Notes: generated from the letters alone by a model not told the origin. A stretch of 64,000 nt of DNA from Gallintestinimicrobium propionicum (GCF_025567525.1 NZ_JAOQJY010000006.1:1-64000); one strand, 5' to 3'. Counted from the stretch's first letter, positions 17,876-27,590 are shown. Translations and numbers: made by a program.

Positions 17876-17904
17876 ACTATAATCGAAATAGTGGTTAAAA
17901 ACAA
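17876..17904 (-). promoter_or_regulatory. Candidate promoter of the mannose fusion gene
   Basis: On the minus strand TTGTTT and TATAGT are separated by 17 bases, about 30 bp upstream of the ATG at 17844. It lies in the short divergent region shared with the plus-strand regulator. Confidence 0.5.
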
Positions 17905-17941
17905 GGGTATCAAAACGTAGGTTTTTTATACTGCCGCTTTT

Positions 17942-19471
17942 ATGTCCCTATCGGGGCAGGGCAAAAAACAGAGGAAGTACCAGTATGAGGCCCAATCTGC
18001 ATCGTTTCATATTCTCACCCCCAGGGAGCACCAGAGCAACAATCAGGCCGCCTACACATTTGCTTTTTCCAAGCAGTTGTCTGCAGCTGTCCGAAATGAC
18101 CTTACAGATGCCCAAATCACCTTCGACCAGCTCCGCAATACTCCCGATGCACTGGAATCCCTGCAGAGCAGGCTTTTTGAGGTTGTCCACACCAATATGC
18201 TGCTTGCTCCCTGCAGCGGTGCATTTTACTTTTTAAACACCACCGTCAACGATAGCCTGCCGGATAAAAGCTATAGCGGACTGTATCTGAAGTATGCAAA
18301 TATTTATGCGGAAAACACGATCCATAATGAAGTTTGCCTTTTTCGCGGTTTTTCCACGATCGCCCGGGAAAAGGACATTAACCTCCATAGTACATGGCAG
18401 CTGGAGACACTAGCGGGCTCTTTTCCGGAAATTGACAAATTAATGTCTGACAAAAAGGAAGCTTCATCCGACTCCTACTTTCTTACCCCTGTTTATAAGC
18501 TGCCCGACACCTGGGAAAGCGTCCGTTTTTTCTGCGTACCTATCCTGGATGCTTATGGGACCACGATTGGTGTATGCGGCTATGAGATCAGCAGTTTATA
18601 TTTCTCCCTTTCCCTCAAAACACTGGGCAGCGGACAGGCGCATATTTTTGGTGCTCTGCTGACAGAAGAAGGCGATCATTATACCGGTCAGATTGCCGGA
18701 AATCAATCCGGTTATTTTCCTCCCGCTGATCCTACTTTTTTCCTTGAAAACGAGGCAGATCTGACCACCTTCCGTAGCAAAGATACGGAATTTATCGGCA
18801 AAATTCAGGAGATAACCATCGGAGCCACGGACCATATGGTTGCCGTCATGCTTCCCGCCGCAGAATATCATGCGCTTGTGCAGACAGTACGGCTCAAAAT
18901 TGCCGCATTCCTGTTTATCGCTTCTTTTTTCATTTTGATCTCCGTTCTTTGGACCAGCAAAAAATATGTCGCACCCATATTAAAAGGCTTAGAGCAGATT
19001 AAAGCAAACACCGATCTGGCACAGGAAGAGTCTCCTGTTCTGGAAATCGAGGATCTCTTTGCCTTCCTCGCAAAACAGGATCAGGACCACGCGGCAGCTT
19101 TATCCGCTTTAAATCAGGAGCGGCTGGAGGCTCAAAGCAAACAGCAACAGCTGCAAGGCAAGCTGGAACAGGTCAGCAACGATCTGGGATCCGCACAGAA
19201 GGGAATTGCCCGACTTGCTTATTCCAGACAGCAAGAGATCGATCCCGATGATTTTCAATATTTTTTGAAGGGAATTCATCAGCTCACCCCAACAGAGCGA
19301 AAGGTCTTTGATCTGTATCTGGATGGTAAAAATGCAAAGGAAATTCTCACGATCCTAAGCATTACAGAAAACACATTGAAATTTCACAATAAGAATATTT
19401 ACAACAAGCTGGGGGTTTCCTCCCGAAAACAGCTCCTTCGATATGCCACCCTGATGAAACATCAGAAATGA
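17942..19471 (+). CDS. Membrane cache-domain LuxR-type regulator, N terminus probably damaged
   Basis: The 509-codon frame has a sensor-like region (about 45-310, resembling extracytoplasmic cache domains), one membrane helix (IAAFLFIASFFILISVL, about 322-339), a coiled coil rich in Q and E, and a C-terminal LuxR helix-turn-helix (LTPTERKVFDLYLDGKN onward). Such one-component sensors need a first membrane helix before the sensor, and none is present here. The best ribosome binding site (GAGGAAG, seven bases spacing) serves an ATG at 17985 in another frame, which begins MRPNLHRFIFS. This suggests a small deletion or frameshift removed the first helix near 18015-18035. The gene may be inactive, or the 17942 start may make a soluble form. 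Its targets are unknown. Confidence 0.65.
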   Translation: MSLSGQGKKQRKYQYEAQSASFHILTPREHQSNNQAAYTFAFSKQLSAAVRNDLTDAQITFDQLRNTPDALESLQSRLFEVVHTNMLLAPCSGAFYFLNTTVNDSLPDKSYSGLYLKYANIYAENTIHNEVCLFRGFSTIAREKDINLHSTWQLETLAGSFPEIDKLMSDKKEASSDSYFLTPVYKLPDTWESVRFFCVPILDAYGTTIGVCGYEISSLYFSLSLKTLGSGQAHIFGALLTEEGDHYTGQIAGNQSGYFPPADPTFFLENEADLTTFRSKDTEFIGKIQEITIGATDHMVAVMLPAAEYHALVQTVRLKIAAFLFIASFFILISVLWTSKKYVAPILKGLEQIKANTDLAQEESPVLEIEDLFAFLAKQDQDHAAALSALNQERLEAQSKQQQLQGKLEQVSNDLGSAQKGIARLAYSRQQEIDPDDFQYFLKGIHQLTPTERKVFDLYLDGKNAKEILTILSITENTLKFHNKNIYNKLGVSSRKQLLRYATLMKHQK

Positions 19472-19521
19472 AAAAGCCAGCCCGAAAGGCGAATCCTTCT
19501 CGCTCTTTTGGGCTGGCTTTT
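19472..19521. terminator. Bidirectional terminator between convergent genes
   Basis: A 12-bp perfect stem AAAAGCCAGCCC / GGGCTGGCTTTT with a 26-nt loop. It overlaps the end of the LuxR-type gene and precedes the GH3 stop, and has A and T tracts on both sides. It probably ends both transcripts. Confidence 0.85.
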
Positions 19522-19540
19522 CACATTTTCCTATATATTC

Positions 19541-21760
19541 CTATTTTTTCAGTACAAACTCTGCTTTGTTCTCTGTCGTGCTATCGCTTCCGATGAAGAC
19601 TTCGAAGACGCCATTCTCACTTTCTACACGCTCGTTCTCAGTCAGGAAACGGAGTTCTTTTTCATTGATCGTAAATTCGACTTTCTGCTCTTCTCCGGGC
19701 TGGAGGGTTACTTTGCGGAAATCTTTCAGCTCTTTGACCGGTCGTACCACGGATGCAGCCACGTCGTGGATGTAAAGCTGTACGGTTTCAGTTCCTGCCG
19801 TATCACCAGTATTTTTCACGGTCACAGAGGCTTTGATTTCATTCTCCATTCCAAGTTCCGTCTTGTCCAGCGTTACGTCCGAAATTTCAAAGCTCGTATA
19901 GCCAAGACCATATCCAAACGGGAACAGCGGTGCATTCGGGATATCGAGGTATTTGGAGCGGAAGCGGTCTTTATCCTTGCCCGGTACATGCGGTCTTCCG
20001 GTAGAATACTCGTTGTAGTGAACCGGCACCTGGCCTACGGAATACGGGAAGCTCATGGTCAGCTTACCGCTTGGAGCGTATGCACCGAAAACGACGTCTG
20101 CGATTGCATTGGCACCTTCGGTACCCGGCATCCATACTTCAAGAACGGCTTTTGCTTTCGATACGACATCGCGCAGGTCGAGCGGACGGCCGTTGAAGAG
20201 AACAACGACAACGTTTTCATTGACTTTAGAAACCCGCTCAAGCAGTCTCTGCTGGATTTCCTGGATACGGATATTCGCGTTGCTGGTTGCCTCGCCGGAC
20301 TGCAGACGGTCCTCACCGATCGCAAGAACGACAACGTCGGCCTCCTTTGCTGCGTTTACAGCCTCAAGAAGCATTGTCTCCTCTTCCTCCGGTGTATGGA
20401 ACTGCTCCATCGCTTCACCAAAGCCCTCCAGACGGATGTCAGAACCAAGCATCGGGGAACCTGCATGGAAGCTCATGTTTGTCGTATCTGCCTGCGCTTT
20501 TACGGCCTCTTCCAGATTTGTCACATCCTTTGCATCTCCGATAAAGGACCAGGAGCCCATCAGGTTTCTGCTGTGGACATACGGTCCGACCCAGGCAATT
20601 TTTTTCTCCTTGCAAAGCGGCAGAATTTTTTCTTCGTTTTTCAGCAGTACAAAGGATTTTCTTGCGGCTTCTCTTGCCAGATCGCGGTGCTCTTTGCAGA
20701 GAATTACCTCTTTTTCTTTCGTCTCGTCTGCGTCTTTATACGCATTTTCAAACAGTCCCAGTTTGTTTTTCAGTTCCAGAATACGCATGCAGGACTCATC
20801 GATCAGATCCTCGGAAATCTTACCCTCTCTTACAAGACGGCACAGGTTTTCGCAGTAAATGCCGGTCATCATATCAATGTCAACGCCTGCCTCGGCTGAG
20901 CGGACAGCTGCCTCCTCGCGGTCTGCGCAGTAGCCGTGGTAAATAATCTCCTCGATCGCTGCCCAGTCGGAAATCAGAACGCCGTCAAATCCCATCTCGT
21001 CACGCAGGATGCCGCGCATCAATTTCTTGTTTCCGGTTGCCGGAACACCGTTTACCGTGTTGAAGGACGTCATTACCATCGCTGCGCCTGCATCGATGCC
21101 GGCTTTATAGGACGGCAGATAAAAGTCACGGAAGGTATGCTCGGAAAGCTCTACAGTATTGTAGTCTCTTCCTGCTGTCGGTGCGCCATAGCCTGCGAAA
21201 TGCTTCACACAGGAAGCAATTTTGTACGGCTCCTTCAGATCGTCTCCCTGGAATCCGCGCACCATTCCGGCACAGAACAAGCCGTTCAGATACGGATCCT
21301 CACCGGTAGACTCCATGACACGTCCCCATCTTGCATCGCGGACCAGGTCGGTCATCGGTGCGAAGGTTACGTGAAGGCCGGAAACAGCTGCCTCTTTTGC
21401 AGCAACTGCCGCACACTTTTCGGACAGCTCCGGTTCAAACGTTGCGCCCTGTCCCAGCGGAATCGGGAAAATGGTCTTGAAGCCGTTGATGACATCCAGC
21501 ATGAACAGCATCGGGATATGATGCGGGTGCTGCTCCACGAAATCCTTCTGGATTTTCTTTAAGGTTTCTGCGCCCATGGTACCCAGAACAGAACCGGAAA
21601 GCGCTACATTTTCCGGTGTAAAGCCTTTATCTGCCATCGGTCCCATCGCCGTGATGTCCATATCTTTATTGAAAAAGGCACCCACCACCTGGCTCATCTG
21701 GTTTACTTTTTCTTCCAGCGTCATGTCGGCTAGAAGCTCTTTTAATTTCTGCTCAGTCAT
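19541..21760 (-). CDS. Glycoside hydrolase family 3 beta-glycosidase
   Basis: A 739-residue cytoplasmic (no signal peptide) GH3 enzyme of the BglX type, releasing terminal sugars such as glucose or xylose from beta-linked oligosaccharides. The (beta/alpha)8 domain carries CVKHFAGYG (184-192) and the nucleophile Asp265 in VLISDWAAI. The second alpha/beta domain begins at about 350 (VLLKNEEKILPL). A fibronectin III-like domain closes the protein. It acts after uptake by the LplABC-type importer encoded upstream. Its promoter carries the same direct repeats as the lplA promoter. The exact sugar specificity cannot be read from the sequence. Confidence 0.93.
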   Translation of the reverse strand: MTEQKLKELLADMTLEEKVNQMSQVVGAFFNKDMDITAMGPMADKGFTPENVALSGSVLGTMGAETLKKIQKDFVEQHPHHIPMLFMLDVINGFKTIFPIPLGQGATFEPELSEKCAAVAAKEAAVSGLHVTFAPMTDLVRDARWGRVMESTGEDPYLNGLFCAGMVRGFQGDDLKEPYKIASCVKHFAGYGAPTAGRDYNTVELSEHTFRDFYLPSYKAGIDAGAAMVMTSFNTVNGVPATGNKKLMRGILRDEMGFDGVLISDWAAIEEIIYHGYCADREEAAVRSAEAGVDIDMMTGIYCENLCRLVREGKISEDLIDESCMRILELKNKLGLFENAYKDADETKEKEVILCKEHRDLAREAARKSFVLLKNEEKILPLCKEKKIAWVGPYVHSRNLMGSWSFIGDAKDVTNLEEAVKAQADTTNMSFHAGSPMLGSDIRLEGFGEAMEQFHTPEEEETMLLEAVNAAKEADVVVLAIGEDRLQSGEATSNANIRIQEIQQRLLERVSKVNENVVVVLFNGRPLDLRDVVSKAKAVLEVWMPGTEGANAIADVVFGAYAPSGKLTMSFPYSVGQVPVHYNEYSTGRPHVPGKDKDRFRSKYLDIPNAPLFPFGYGLGYTSFEISDVTLDKTELGMENEIKASVTVKNTGDTAGTETVQLYIHDVAASVVRPVKELKDFRKVTLQPGEEQKVEFTINEKELRFLTENERVESENGVFEVFIGSDSTTENKAEFVLKK

Positions 21761-22109
21761 TTTTTCCTCCTCTGATATATTGCTGCATTTGTGTGGAGTG
21801 CTCTCTGGGTTTTCTCAGAGAGTCTATGGAGTGGGAGATGCTGCCAGGGGACACGTTCCATTTCCCGCTTAATTATTTGTATATCCATAGTCATGGCTCC
21901 TATTATTGATAGATTCTTTAATATGCCAACCTGAGAATCGTATTTAATACGCTCTTTGCAGTCACCTGAAGTTCCGCTCTCGTAATCGGATATCCAGCTT
22001 CCTTATAAAGCTACTTTTCCAACTGAAATTTTACCACATCTGATCCGAAAAAATATCCCCTAGTCTGACCTTTTTCTTTCACTATTCTGACCTGTTTACT
22101 GCTGTTTTG
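21761..22109 (-). promoter_or_regulatory. GH3 leader and promoter region (349 bp without a gene)
   Basis: Intergenic region between the YesN-type gene and GH3. From the yesN side it holds two GGTCAGA repeats, a TAAAAT -10 with an upstream TG (22028-22033), and an A+T-rich leader of about 270 bp. It then has a hairpin CTCTCTG / CAGAGAG (21801-21822) and the GH3 ribosome binding site GAGGAGG. I see no ORF with a start site in it. The long leader and hairpin could allow post-transcriptional control, but no known riboswitch is recognisable. Confidence 0.6.
22028..22092 (-). promoter_or_regulatory. Direct-repeat operator and promoter of the GH3 gene
   Basis: Minus-strand GGTCAGA at 22092-22086 and again at 22070-22064, exactly 22 bp apart. 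The -10 TAAAAT starts 37 bp from the start of the proximal repeat. A third partial match, GGATCAGA, lies at 22046-22039. There is no good -35, which fits an activated promoter. The same arrangement precedes lplA (29196-29261). Confidence 0.6.
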
Positions 22110-23705
22110 TTATCGTTCTCCAAAGCTTCTTCTGTATTCCAGCGGTGCGTATCCCGTATTATCCTTAAACATCTTCGTAAAGTACGAGAAATTACTGTAC
22201 CCCACATACAACGACACCGTATTAATCGGCAGTGAACTCTGTGTCAAAAGCTTTTTCGCCTCCTCCACCCGCTTTTGAATAATATAATTGCTGATCGAAA
22301 TACCCTTTTCTTTTTTAAAAATCCGGGACAGATAATCGGTATTCAAAAAGACAAGCTCCCCAAGCTTCTCCCGGTGAATTTCCTCCCGGTAATGTGCATC
22401 AATATAGGCGCATACCTGGCTCGTAACTGAATCTGATTTGTTGATGTACTGTCTGTACTGCACTGCTTTCCGAACCAGTACCCCGGTATATTCCATCATC
22501 TCTTCTCTTCCGTAAAGAGAATTCCGATGCAGATTTTCCATATCCGCATCGGCAAACAGCGCGTACGCCTTGATCTCCCGTTCCAAAAGCCATGCATACA
22601 CCACCTGGGTCAGATCGGTACGAAGCGCTACCAGAAATTCTCTGGTAATCATTCCTTCTCGTTCCGTCCGGTCAAGGTATTTCTGCAGCCGATCCAGCAG
22701 CTCCTCCGGTTTTTCCTCCGAAAGCAGAGCTTTCCACAAATCCAGCTCCTTATTTTCGTAGCTGGTCTGCGGAGCCCGAAATTCGTTCAGAAACAGCACC
22801 TCGTTCCGCACGGAAAGGCTTCCCTCCCACATTTTTTGAAGATTCCGGCTCTGCTTTTGCATCCCCAGTACAGATTCCCACTGTCCGACACCGCACCACA
22901 GCTCCGGATAGATTTTTTCATTCATCCACGCAACAAATTGCCGCAGAATTTCACAGTCCCGCCCGCCGTCCTGCGGAAATGCTTTTTCCCTTGACTGTGT
23001 AACAATCCAGTAGATGCCCAGTTCCTGGTAAAAAACAGTATCTACCGCAATATCCGTTTCCTCATACAGTTCCGACAGCACATTTTCGATCACAAATTCC
23101 ATGGTCGCCGTATCCCAAATTTCCCGCTTATTGCTCTTTATTTCCGGCATCAGACAAATCGGCCGGAAATAGTGTCCCGGTCCGTATGGAAGCTGGCGCT
23201 GTGCTGCCGTTTCGCAGAATTTTTCCTCGGAGAAACCGTTTTTCAACACATTTTTCCAGATATCCTGCTGCAGAATTTTTCTGTTCTGATTCCACTTGAT
23301 GCTTTCCTGCCTGAGATCCTGTATTTTCTTTTCTTTCGCAACAGATTCCGCCGCACGCTGTACGGCCTCCTTCAGCTTTTCAAAATCAATGGGCTTTAGC
23401 AGATAATCGACACTGTTCAGCTGTATCGCTCTTCTGGCATAGTCAAACTCCGCATAGCTTGTCAGGAATATGACCTGGACCTTCAGCTCCTCTTTCCTGA
23501 CCCACTCCACAAAGTCGAATCCCGTTCCGCCCGGCATCACGATATCACTGATTACAATATCAATATCCACCATTTCCATGATGTTCTTCGCCTGCTGTAC
23601 GGAAAACGCAGTGCACACCTCGCTCACCCCGGTCTCTGTAAGATCAAGATTTCTTTTTATACTTTCAATCACGTACTCTTCATCATCCACGAGCAATAGT
23701 TTCAT
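22110..23705 (-). CDS. YesN-type response regulator with AraC DNA-binding domain
   Basis: A 531-residue response regulator. The receiver domain comes first (acidic pair in LLLVDDEE, phospho-acceptor Asp54 in VISDIVMPGG). A long middle region of unknown fold follows, and then a C-terminal AraC-type double helix-turn-helix (CAYIDAHYREEIHREKL to GYAPLEYRRSF). The frame opens at an ATG at 23711, but GGGGGAG is well placed for the ATG at 23705. It overlaps the kinase gene by 23 bp, so the two are translationally linked. It is the obvious candidate to bind the GGTCAGA repeats before GH3 and lplA. AraC-type regulators often bind direct repeats spaced by two helical turns, as here. Confidence 0.92.
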   Translation of the reverse strand: MKLLLVDDEEYVIESIKRNLDLTETGVSEVCTAFSVQQAKNIMEMVDIDIVISDIVMPGGTGFDFVEWVRKEELKVQVIFLTSYAEFDYARRAIQLNSVDYLLKPIDFEKLKEAVQRAAESVAKEKKIQDLRQESIKWNQNRKILQQDIWKNVLKNGFSEEKFCETAAQRQLPYGPGHYFRPICLMPEIKSNKREIWDTATMEFVIENVLSELYEETDIAVDTVFYQELGIYWIVTQSREKAFPQDGGRDCEILRQFVAWMNEKIYPELWCGVGQWESVLGMQKQSRNLQKMWEGSLSVRNEVLFLNEFRAPQTSYENKELDLWKALLSEEKPEELLDRLQKYLDRTEREGMITREFLVALRTDLTQVVYAWLLEREIKAYALFADADMENLHRNSLYGREEMMEYTGVLVRKAVQYRQYINKSDSVTSQVCAYIDAHYREEIHREKLGELVFLNTDYLSRIFKKEKGISISNYIIQKRVEEAKKLLTQSSLPINTVSLYVGYSNFSYFTKMFKDNTGYAPLEYRRSFGER

Positions 23706-25425
23706 GTTCATCTCCCCCTGTCTTGTATGGAATATGGATATCTACAATCGCTCCGCCGAGCGGGCTATTATCGAAATGAATCTCTCCCGTATCACCATAA
23801 TAATAACGGAATCGTTTCAGACAGTTTTCAATCCCGATATGCTTTCCATGCTCGGAAATATCTTCCCCTGCTTTCAGCCTTTGCAACGTCTCCTCAGGGA
23901 AGCCATTTCCGGTGTCCGAAATATAAATGTTGACATACTTTTCTTCGCTGCGGTCCTCCGGGTAAACCGTTACGGAAATCAGCGGAACCGTCTCCAGCGT
24001 CAGGGCATGTTTTGCCGCATTCTCTACAAACACCTGAATCAGAAACGGGAAGATTACCGCGTCTTTCACTTCTTCATGGATTTCAAAATAATAGGTGAAT
24101 TTTTCTGAATAGCGCAGCAGCAGAATTTTGAGGTAATTTTCGCAGTGGTTCATCTCCGCCGTCACCGGCACCATCTCGCATGTATTGCGGAAAATATAGG
24201 CGAGATAATCGGACGTAATACGGCTCATCGATTTTGCATGGTCGTACTGACCGAAGTCAATCATGCTGTAAATAAAGTTCAGACAGTTCATGTAAAAATG
24301 CGGACGGATCTGGATTTTCAGGTAATCCATCTCGATTTTCTGTTTTTCCAGCTCCTGCTCATACAGCGTGATCTTCAGACGTCGGATCTGGTGAATCATG
24401 TTTCGGAATTTATCGTCAATCTGCTCCAGCTCTACCAGATTTCCTTCCGACATCTGATAGAGGAAATCCCCATTGTCATATTTTTGAAGATTTTCCGTAA
24501 ACATAGCGACCGGCTTCAGGATTCTTGTTTTCAGATGGAACAGCAACACGAAACCGGCAATCACCATCAGAAATGCAACGCCTAAAAGGGCAAACACACT
24601 TCCCGTCATCAGATTTAGGACTCCCGTCCAGGAGATTTTAATCCGGATTTCAAACGGTGACTGTGAAAGCTCCTGCCGGAAGGTATAATTGCCGGTATCA
24701 AGCTTCGAACTGTCCCTTACAATTCCTTTTTCCGTCACTGTTACGATATTTTTTCCGTTCTGGTCAACGAGACTGACATAGCCGCTCTTCCCAAGAGACA
24801 GCTTAGAGAACGGTTCCAAAATCGTCTTCAAATTGACGTAGCAGCCGAGTCCGACCCCCTGACTCTGTGCTACCTTGAGCATATAAACCTCATCGCCCTG
24901 TTGCATCACGGCCCATTTTTTCTTGACTGCATATGTCTGCTGGGACAGACTATTGATCCGGCACTTCAGCGCTTCCTGCAGATACGGATCAATGGCATAA
25001 AAACCGTCGGAGGAAATGCTTAGCTGGTATAAGCTCTTATCCTTCTTCGTATAGAGAAAAACATTGTAATCCGTTCCAAAATCCCACGCTGCAGATACAT
25101 ATTTCTTTCGCAGCTGTGTGATGACATATTCCTCATACTGATCCTTCTCCATCAGATCCATATATTTCCAGAAATCAGAATCCGGGTTGGAGCTGTCCAT
25201 TACGGTCGAAAACAGATTTCGGCTGATTCGAAGAAAACGGTTATCCAGCTCATCCGTATACAGCTTTGAAATCTCTTCCAACTGCTCATATACCTGCCGC
25301 TGCGTCCGGTTCAAAATAATCATGCTCCCAGCCAGAAAAAACAGCATCATACTCAGCATGCAGATCAAAAGATAACGCCCCTGCTGCGCCAGTGTTGTTT
25401 TTTTCCTCTGTTTTGAAATACGCAT
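23683..25425 (-). CDS. YesM-type membrane sensor histidine kinase
   Basis: A 580-residue kinase. Transmembrane helix 1 (about 18-38) is followed by an extracytoplasmic sensor domain of about 230 residues, helix 2 (about 272-296), a HAMP-like linker, and a His_kinase domain of the LytS/YesM family with His376 in QIRPHFYMN. The C-terminal ATPase has VFVENAAKHAL and ISDTGNGFPEE. It pairs with the downstream response regulator. In related loci the kinase senses the sugar, or the sugar bound to the lipoprotein receptor, which here would be the product of the lplA-like gene. AAAGGAGGAAACTTC gives a strong start. Confidence 0.92.
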   Translation of the reverse strand: MRISKQRKKTTLAQQGRYLLICMLSMMLFFLAGSMIILNRTQRQVYEQLEEISKLYTDELDNRFLRISRNLFSTVMDSSNPDSDFWKYMDLMEKDQYEEYVITQLRKKYVSAAWDFGTDYNVFLYTKKDKSLYQLSISSDGFYAIDPYLQEALKCRINSLSQQTYAVKKKWAVMQQGDEVYMLKVAQSQGVGLGCYVNLKTILEPFSKLSLGKSGYVSLVDQNGKNIVTVTEKGIVRDSSKLDTGNYTFRQELSQSPFEIRIKISWTGVLNLMTGSVFALLGVAFLMVIAGFVLLFHLKTRILKPVAMFTENLQKYDNGDFLYQMSEGNLVELEQIDDKFRNMIHQIRRLKITLYEQELEKQKIEMDYLKIQIRPHFYMNCLNFIYSMIDFGQYDHAKSMSRITSDYLAYIFRNTCEMVPVTAEMNHCENYLKILLLRYSEKFTYYFEIHEEVKDAVIFPFLIQVFVENAAKHALTLETVPLISVTVYPEDRSEEKYVNIYISDTGNGFPEETLQRLKAGEDISEHGKHIGIENCLKRFRYYYGDTGEIHFDNSPLGGAIVDIHIPYKTGGDEHETIARG

Positions 25426-25512
25426 GAAGTTTCCTCCTTTTTTCTGTTTCGGTACGCTCGGAATCCTTCCATGTTTGATTTTACGAACTGATCTTTTTTA
25501 CTGACTATTATA

Positions 25513-25573
25513 ATACAGCAGAAAAACAGTACACCTCATGTTTTCATGAGTCTGTACCGTTTTTCTGCTGTAT
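25513..25573 (-). terminator. Long hairpin terminator after the importer operon
   Basis: An imperfect 28-bp stem (outer arms ATACAGCAGAAAAAC / GTTTTTCTGCTGTAT, inner CTCATG / CATGAG) with a 4-nt loop. It starts about 47 bp after the lplC-like stop. It separates importer and kinase transcripts; a TATAAT follows it on the minus strand and might serve the kinase gene. Confidence 0.75.
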
Positions 25574-25619
25574 GTCGAAAACACGAACGTGTTTCTCTTT
25601 TTTCATTTCCGCATGTGAA

Positions 25620-26522
25620 TCATCCTTTTACCGCACCAAGTGTGATACCTTCTGCGAAGTATTTCTGAAGGAATGGATATATGATAAACAGCGGCAGCAT
25701 GGCGATAAATGCGATTGCCATACGGATGGAGGTTGTCGGCAGCTTTGCCACCTCCGCGCCGATATTTCCGGTTACTTTTCCGCTTGACAGATACTGAATA
25801 TTGGTGATCATCTGGTTCAGCAGGTTCTGGATACTGTAAAGCTTCTGACCGTCATTTCCTGATAAATAATATAAACCATTTGTCCAGTCATTCCAATAGC
25901 CAAGTGCGGAAAACAGTCCCATTGTTACCAGAATCGGTTTTCCAAGCGGAAGGGTAATGCTGGTAAAAATTTTCATGTGTCCGGCACCATCGATCTTGGC
26001 TGCCTCGAACAGCGCGTCTGGGATACTGGTGTTAAAGTAGCTTCGGATCATCAGCACGTTGTTTGCGCTTAACAGGAGACCCGGAATAATCAATGCCCCG
26101 AGCGTATTTTTGATATGGAAATAATTTACATACATCAAATAGGTCGGCACCAGTCCGCCGTTGAACAGCATCGTGAAGAATACGAAAAAGGTAATTGCTC
26201 TGCGGTATGGCAGTCCTTTAACCGAGAGCGGATACGCCAAAAGAGAAGACATGGCAAGGTTTGCAGCGGTACCGACGATGGTTACAAAAATGGTGATTCC
26301 GTATGCTCTCAGGATTTTCTCGCCCTGACGAATGATATAGGAGTACGCATAGAAGCTGAATTTCTCCGGGAAGAACGAATATCCGTTGCGGATCAGTGTG
26401 TTTTCATCGGTCAGTGAGGAAATAAATACGAGTACAAACGGCAGTACAATGGATAAGGTAATCAGAATGAGTACTACATTAATCCAGAACTGGAAACGTT
26501 TTGCTTTTTTTGAATTTATCAT
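25620..26522 (-). CDS. Carbohydrate ABC importer permease (LplC/YtcP type)
   Basis: A 300-residue inner-membrane permease with six predicted helices, and the ATPase-docking EAA loop EAAKIDGAGHMKIFTSITLP near residue 190. It belongs to the MalG-like CUT1 subfamily used for oligosaccharides. It works with the partner permease directly upstream (13 bp away) and the lipoprotein binding protein. No ATPase gene is in the locus, as usual for this family, which shares a housekeeping MsmX-type ATPase encoded elsewhere. Confidence 0.92.
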   Translation of the reverse strand: MINSKKAKRFQFWINVVLILITLSIVLPFVLVFISSLTDENTLIRNGYSFFPEKFSFYAYSYIIRQGEKILRAYGITIFVTIVGTAANLAMSSLLAYPLSVKGLPYRRAITFFVFFTMLFNGGLVPTYLMYVNYFHIKNTLGALIIPGLLLSANNVLMIRSYFNTSIPDALFEAAKIDGAGHMKIFTSITLPLGKPILVTMGLFSALGYWNDWTNGLYYLSGNDGQKLYSIQNLLNQMITNIQYLSSGKVTGNIGAEVAKLPTTSIRMAIAFIAMLPLFIIYPFLQKYFAEGITLGAVKG

Positions 26523-26534
26523 ACTTCCATCCTC

Positions 26535-27473
26535 CTAGAATAATGCCTGGTCTTTGTCTACTTTGCGGACAATCCAGTTGCTCAACATCACGACACAGAA
26601 GCCTACCAGAGACTGGTATACACCGGCTGCTGATGACATACTGATATTTCCCTGTTCAATCAGGGCACGGTATACGTAGGTATCGATAACATTTGTGGTC
26701 GGGACCAGAACACCGGAATTCATCGGTACCTGATAGAACAGACCGAAATCGGAATAGAAAATTCTTCCGATGCTGAGGAGCAGCAGCGTAATGATAGTCG
26801 GAACCAGGCTCGGCAGTGTGATTTTTGTGATCTCCTGCCATTTGCTTGCGCCGTCCAGCCTTGCAGCCTCATAGAAGGAAGGATCAATACCGATCAGGGA
26901 TGCGATATATATCAGGCATCCGTATCCTACGCCCTTCCAGCAGTTCGCGATAATCAGGATCGCCGGCCAGTATTTCGGTTTCTGGTACCACTGAATCGGA
27001 TCCATGTGGAACAACGGAAGGATGGAGTTGTTGACAAGACCATTTTCCGCACTCAGAAGCGCATATACGATGTAGCTTAAGATAACCATGGACATCAGAA
27101 ACGGAAGAAGAATCGCGCTCTGATATAGCTTTTTGAGCTTTGTGTTTTTTACCTCCGTAATCAGAATCGCAATAGCAATTCCGATTACCATGTTTACAAG
27201 AATAAATGCAACGTTATACAACAGCGTATTTCTTGTAATAACCCATGCATCCCTGGAAGCAAACAGGAACTTGAAGTTTTTAAGTCCTGCCCACGGGCTT
27301 GCCCAGATACCTTTTGCAAAGTTCAGCTTTTTAAACGCAATCACCATACCGGCCATTGGAATATAGTTGTTAATCAGCAGATACAGAAGTGCCGGAAACA
27401 TCATCAGATAAAGCGGCCAGTATTCCTTCAGCGCGTTTTTCTTTTTTTCTTTTTTAACCTCTGCTTTTTTCAT
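26535..27473 (-). CDS. Carbohydrate ABC importer permease (LplB type)
   Basis: A 312-residue inner-membrane permease of the MalF-like CUT1 group. It has a basic N terminus (KKEKKKNALKEYW), six helices and the EAA loop EAARLDGASKWQEITKITLP. It pairs with the downstream LplC-type permease. AAAGGAGACACGCTTT precedes the ATG. Between it and the binding-protein gene lie two hairpins, which may lower permease expression relative to the receptor. Confidence 0.92.
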   Translation of the reverse strand: MKKAEVKKEKKKNALKEYWPLYLMMFPALLYLLINNYIPMAGMVIAFKKLNFAKGIWASPWAGLKNFKFLFASRDAWVITRNTLLYNVAFILVNMVIGIAIAILITEVKNTKLKKLYQSAILLPFLMSMVILSYIVYALLSAENGLVNNSILPLFHMDPIQWYQKPKYWPAILIIANCWKGVGYGCLIYIASLIGIDPSFYEAARLDGASKWQEITKITLPSLVPTIITLLLLSIGRIFYSDFGLFYQVPMNSGVLVPTTNVIDTYVYRALIEQGNISMSSAAGVYQSLVGFCVVMLSNWIVRKVDKDQALF

Positions 27474-27526
27474 AAAGCGTGTCTCCTTTTATGAGGGCTG
27501 TTTTTTCAGGTTCTTTCACAGAGAAA

Positions 27527-27590
27527 GCTCCACATCTTTTGGGGTAAGAGTGGAGCCTTCGGTTACTGTATCACACCGGATTTTCTTCCG
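27527..27590 (-). promoter_or_regulatory. Intercistronic hairpins between binding protein and permease
   Basis: GCTCCAC / GTGGAGC (27527-27556) plus a second short stem ACCGGA / TCCGGT just upstream in the transcript. Hairpins at this position commonly stabilise the receptor mRNA or partly terminate transcription; that role is inferred here. Confidence 0.45.

Noticed and set aside
19508..20899. 463-codon plus-strand open frame
   Set aside because: Antisense to the GH3 gene, starting in its terminator; the composition is that of a shadow frame.
21761..22109. Possible riboswitch in the long GH3 leader
   Set aside because: Only one short hairpin is visible and no known aptamer core could be recognised.
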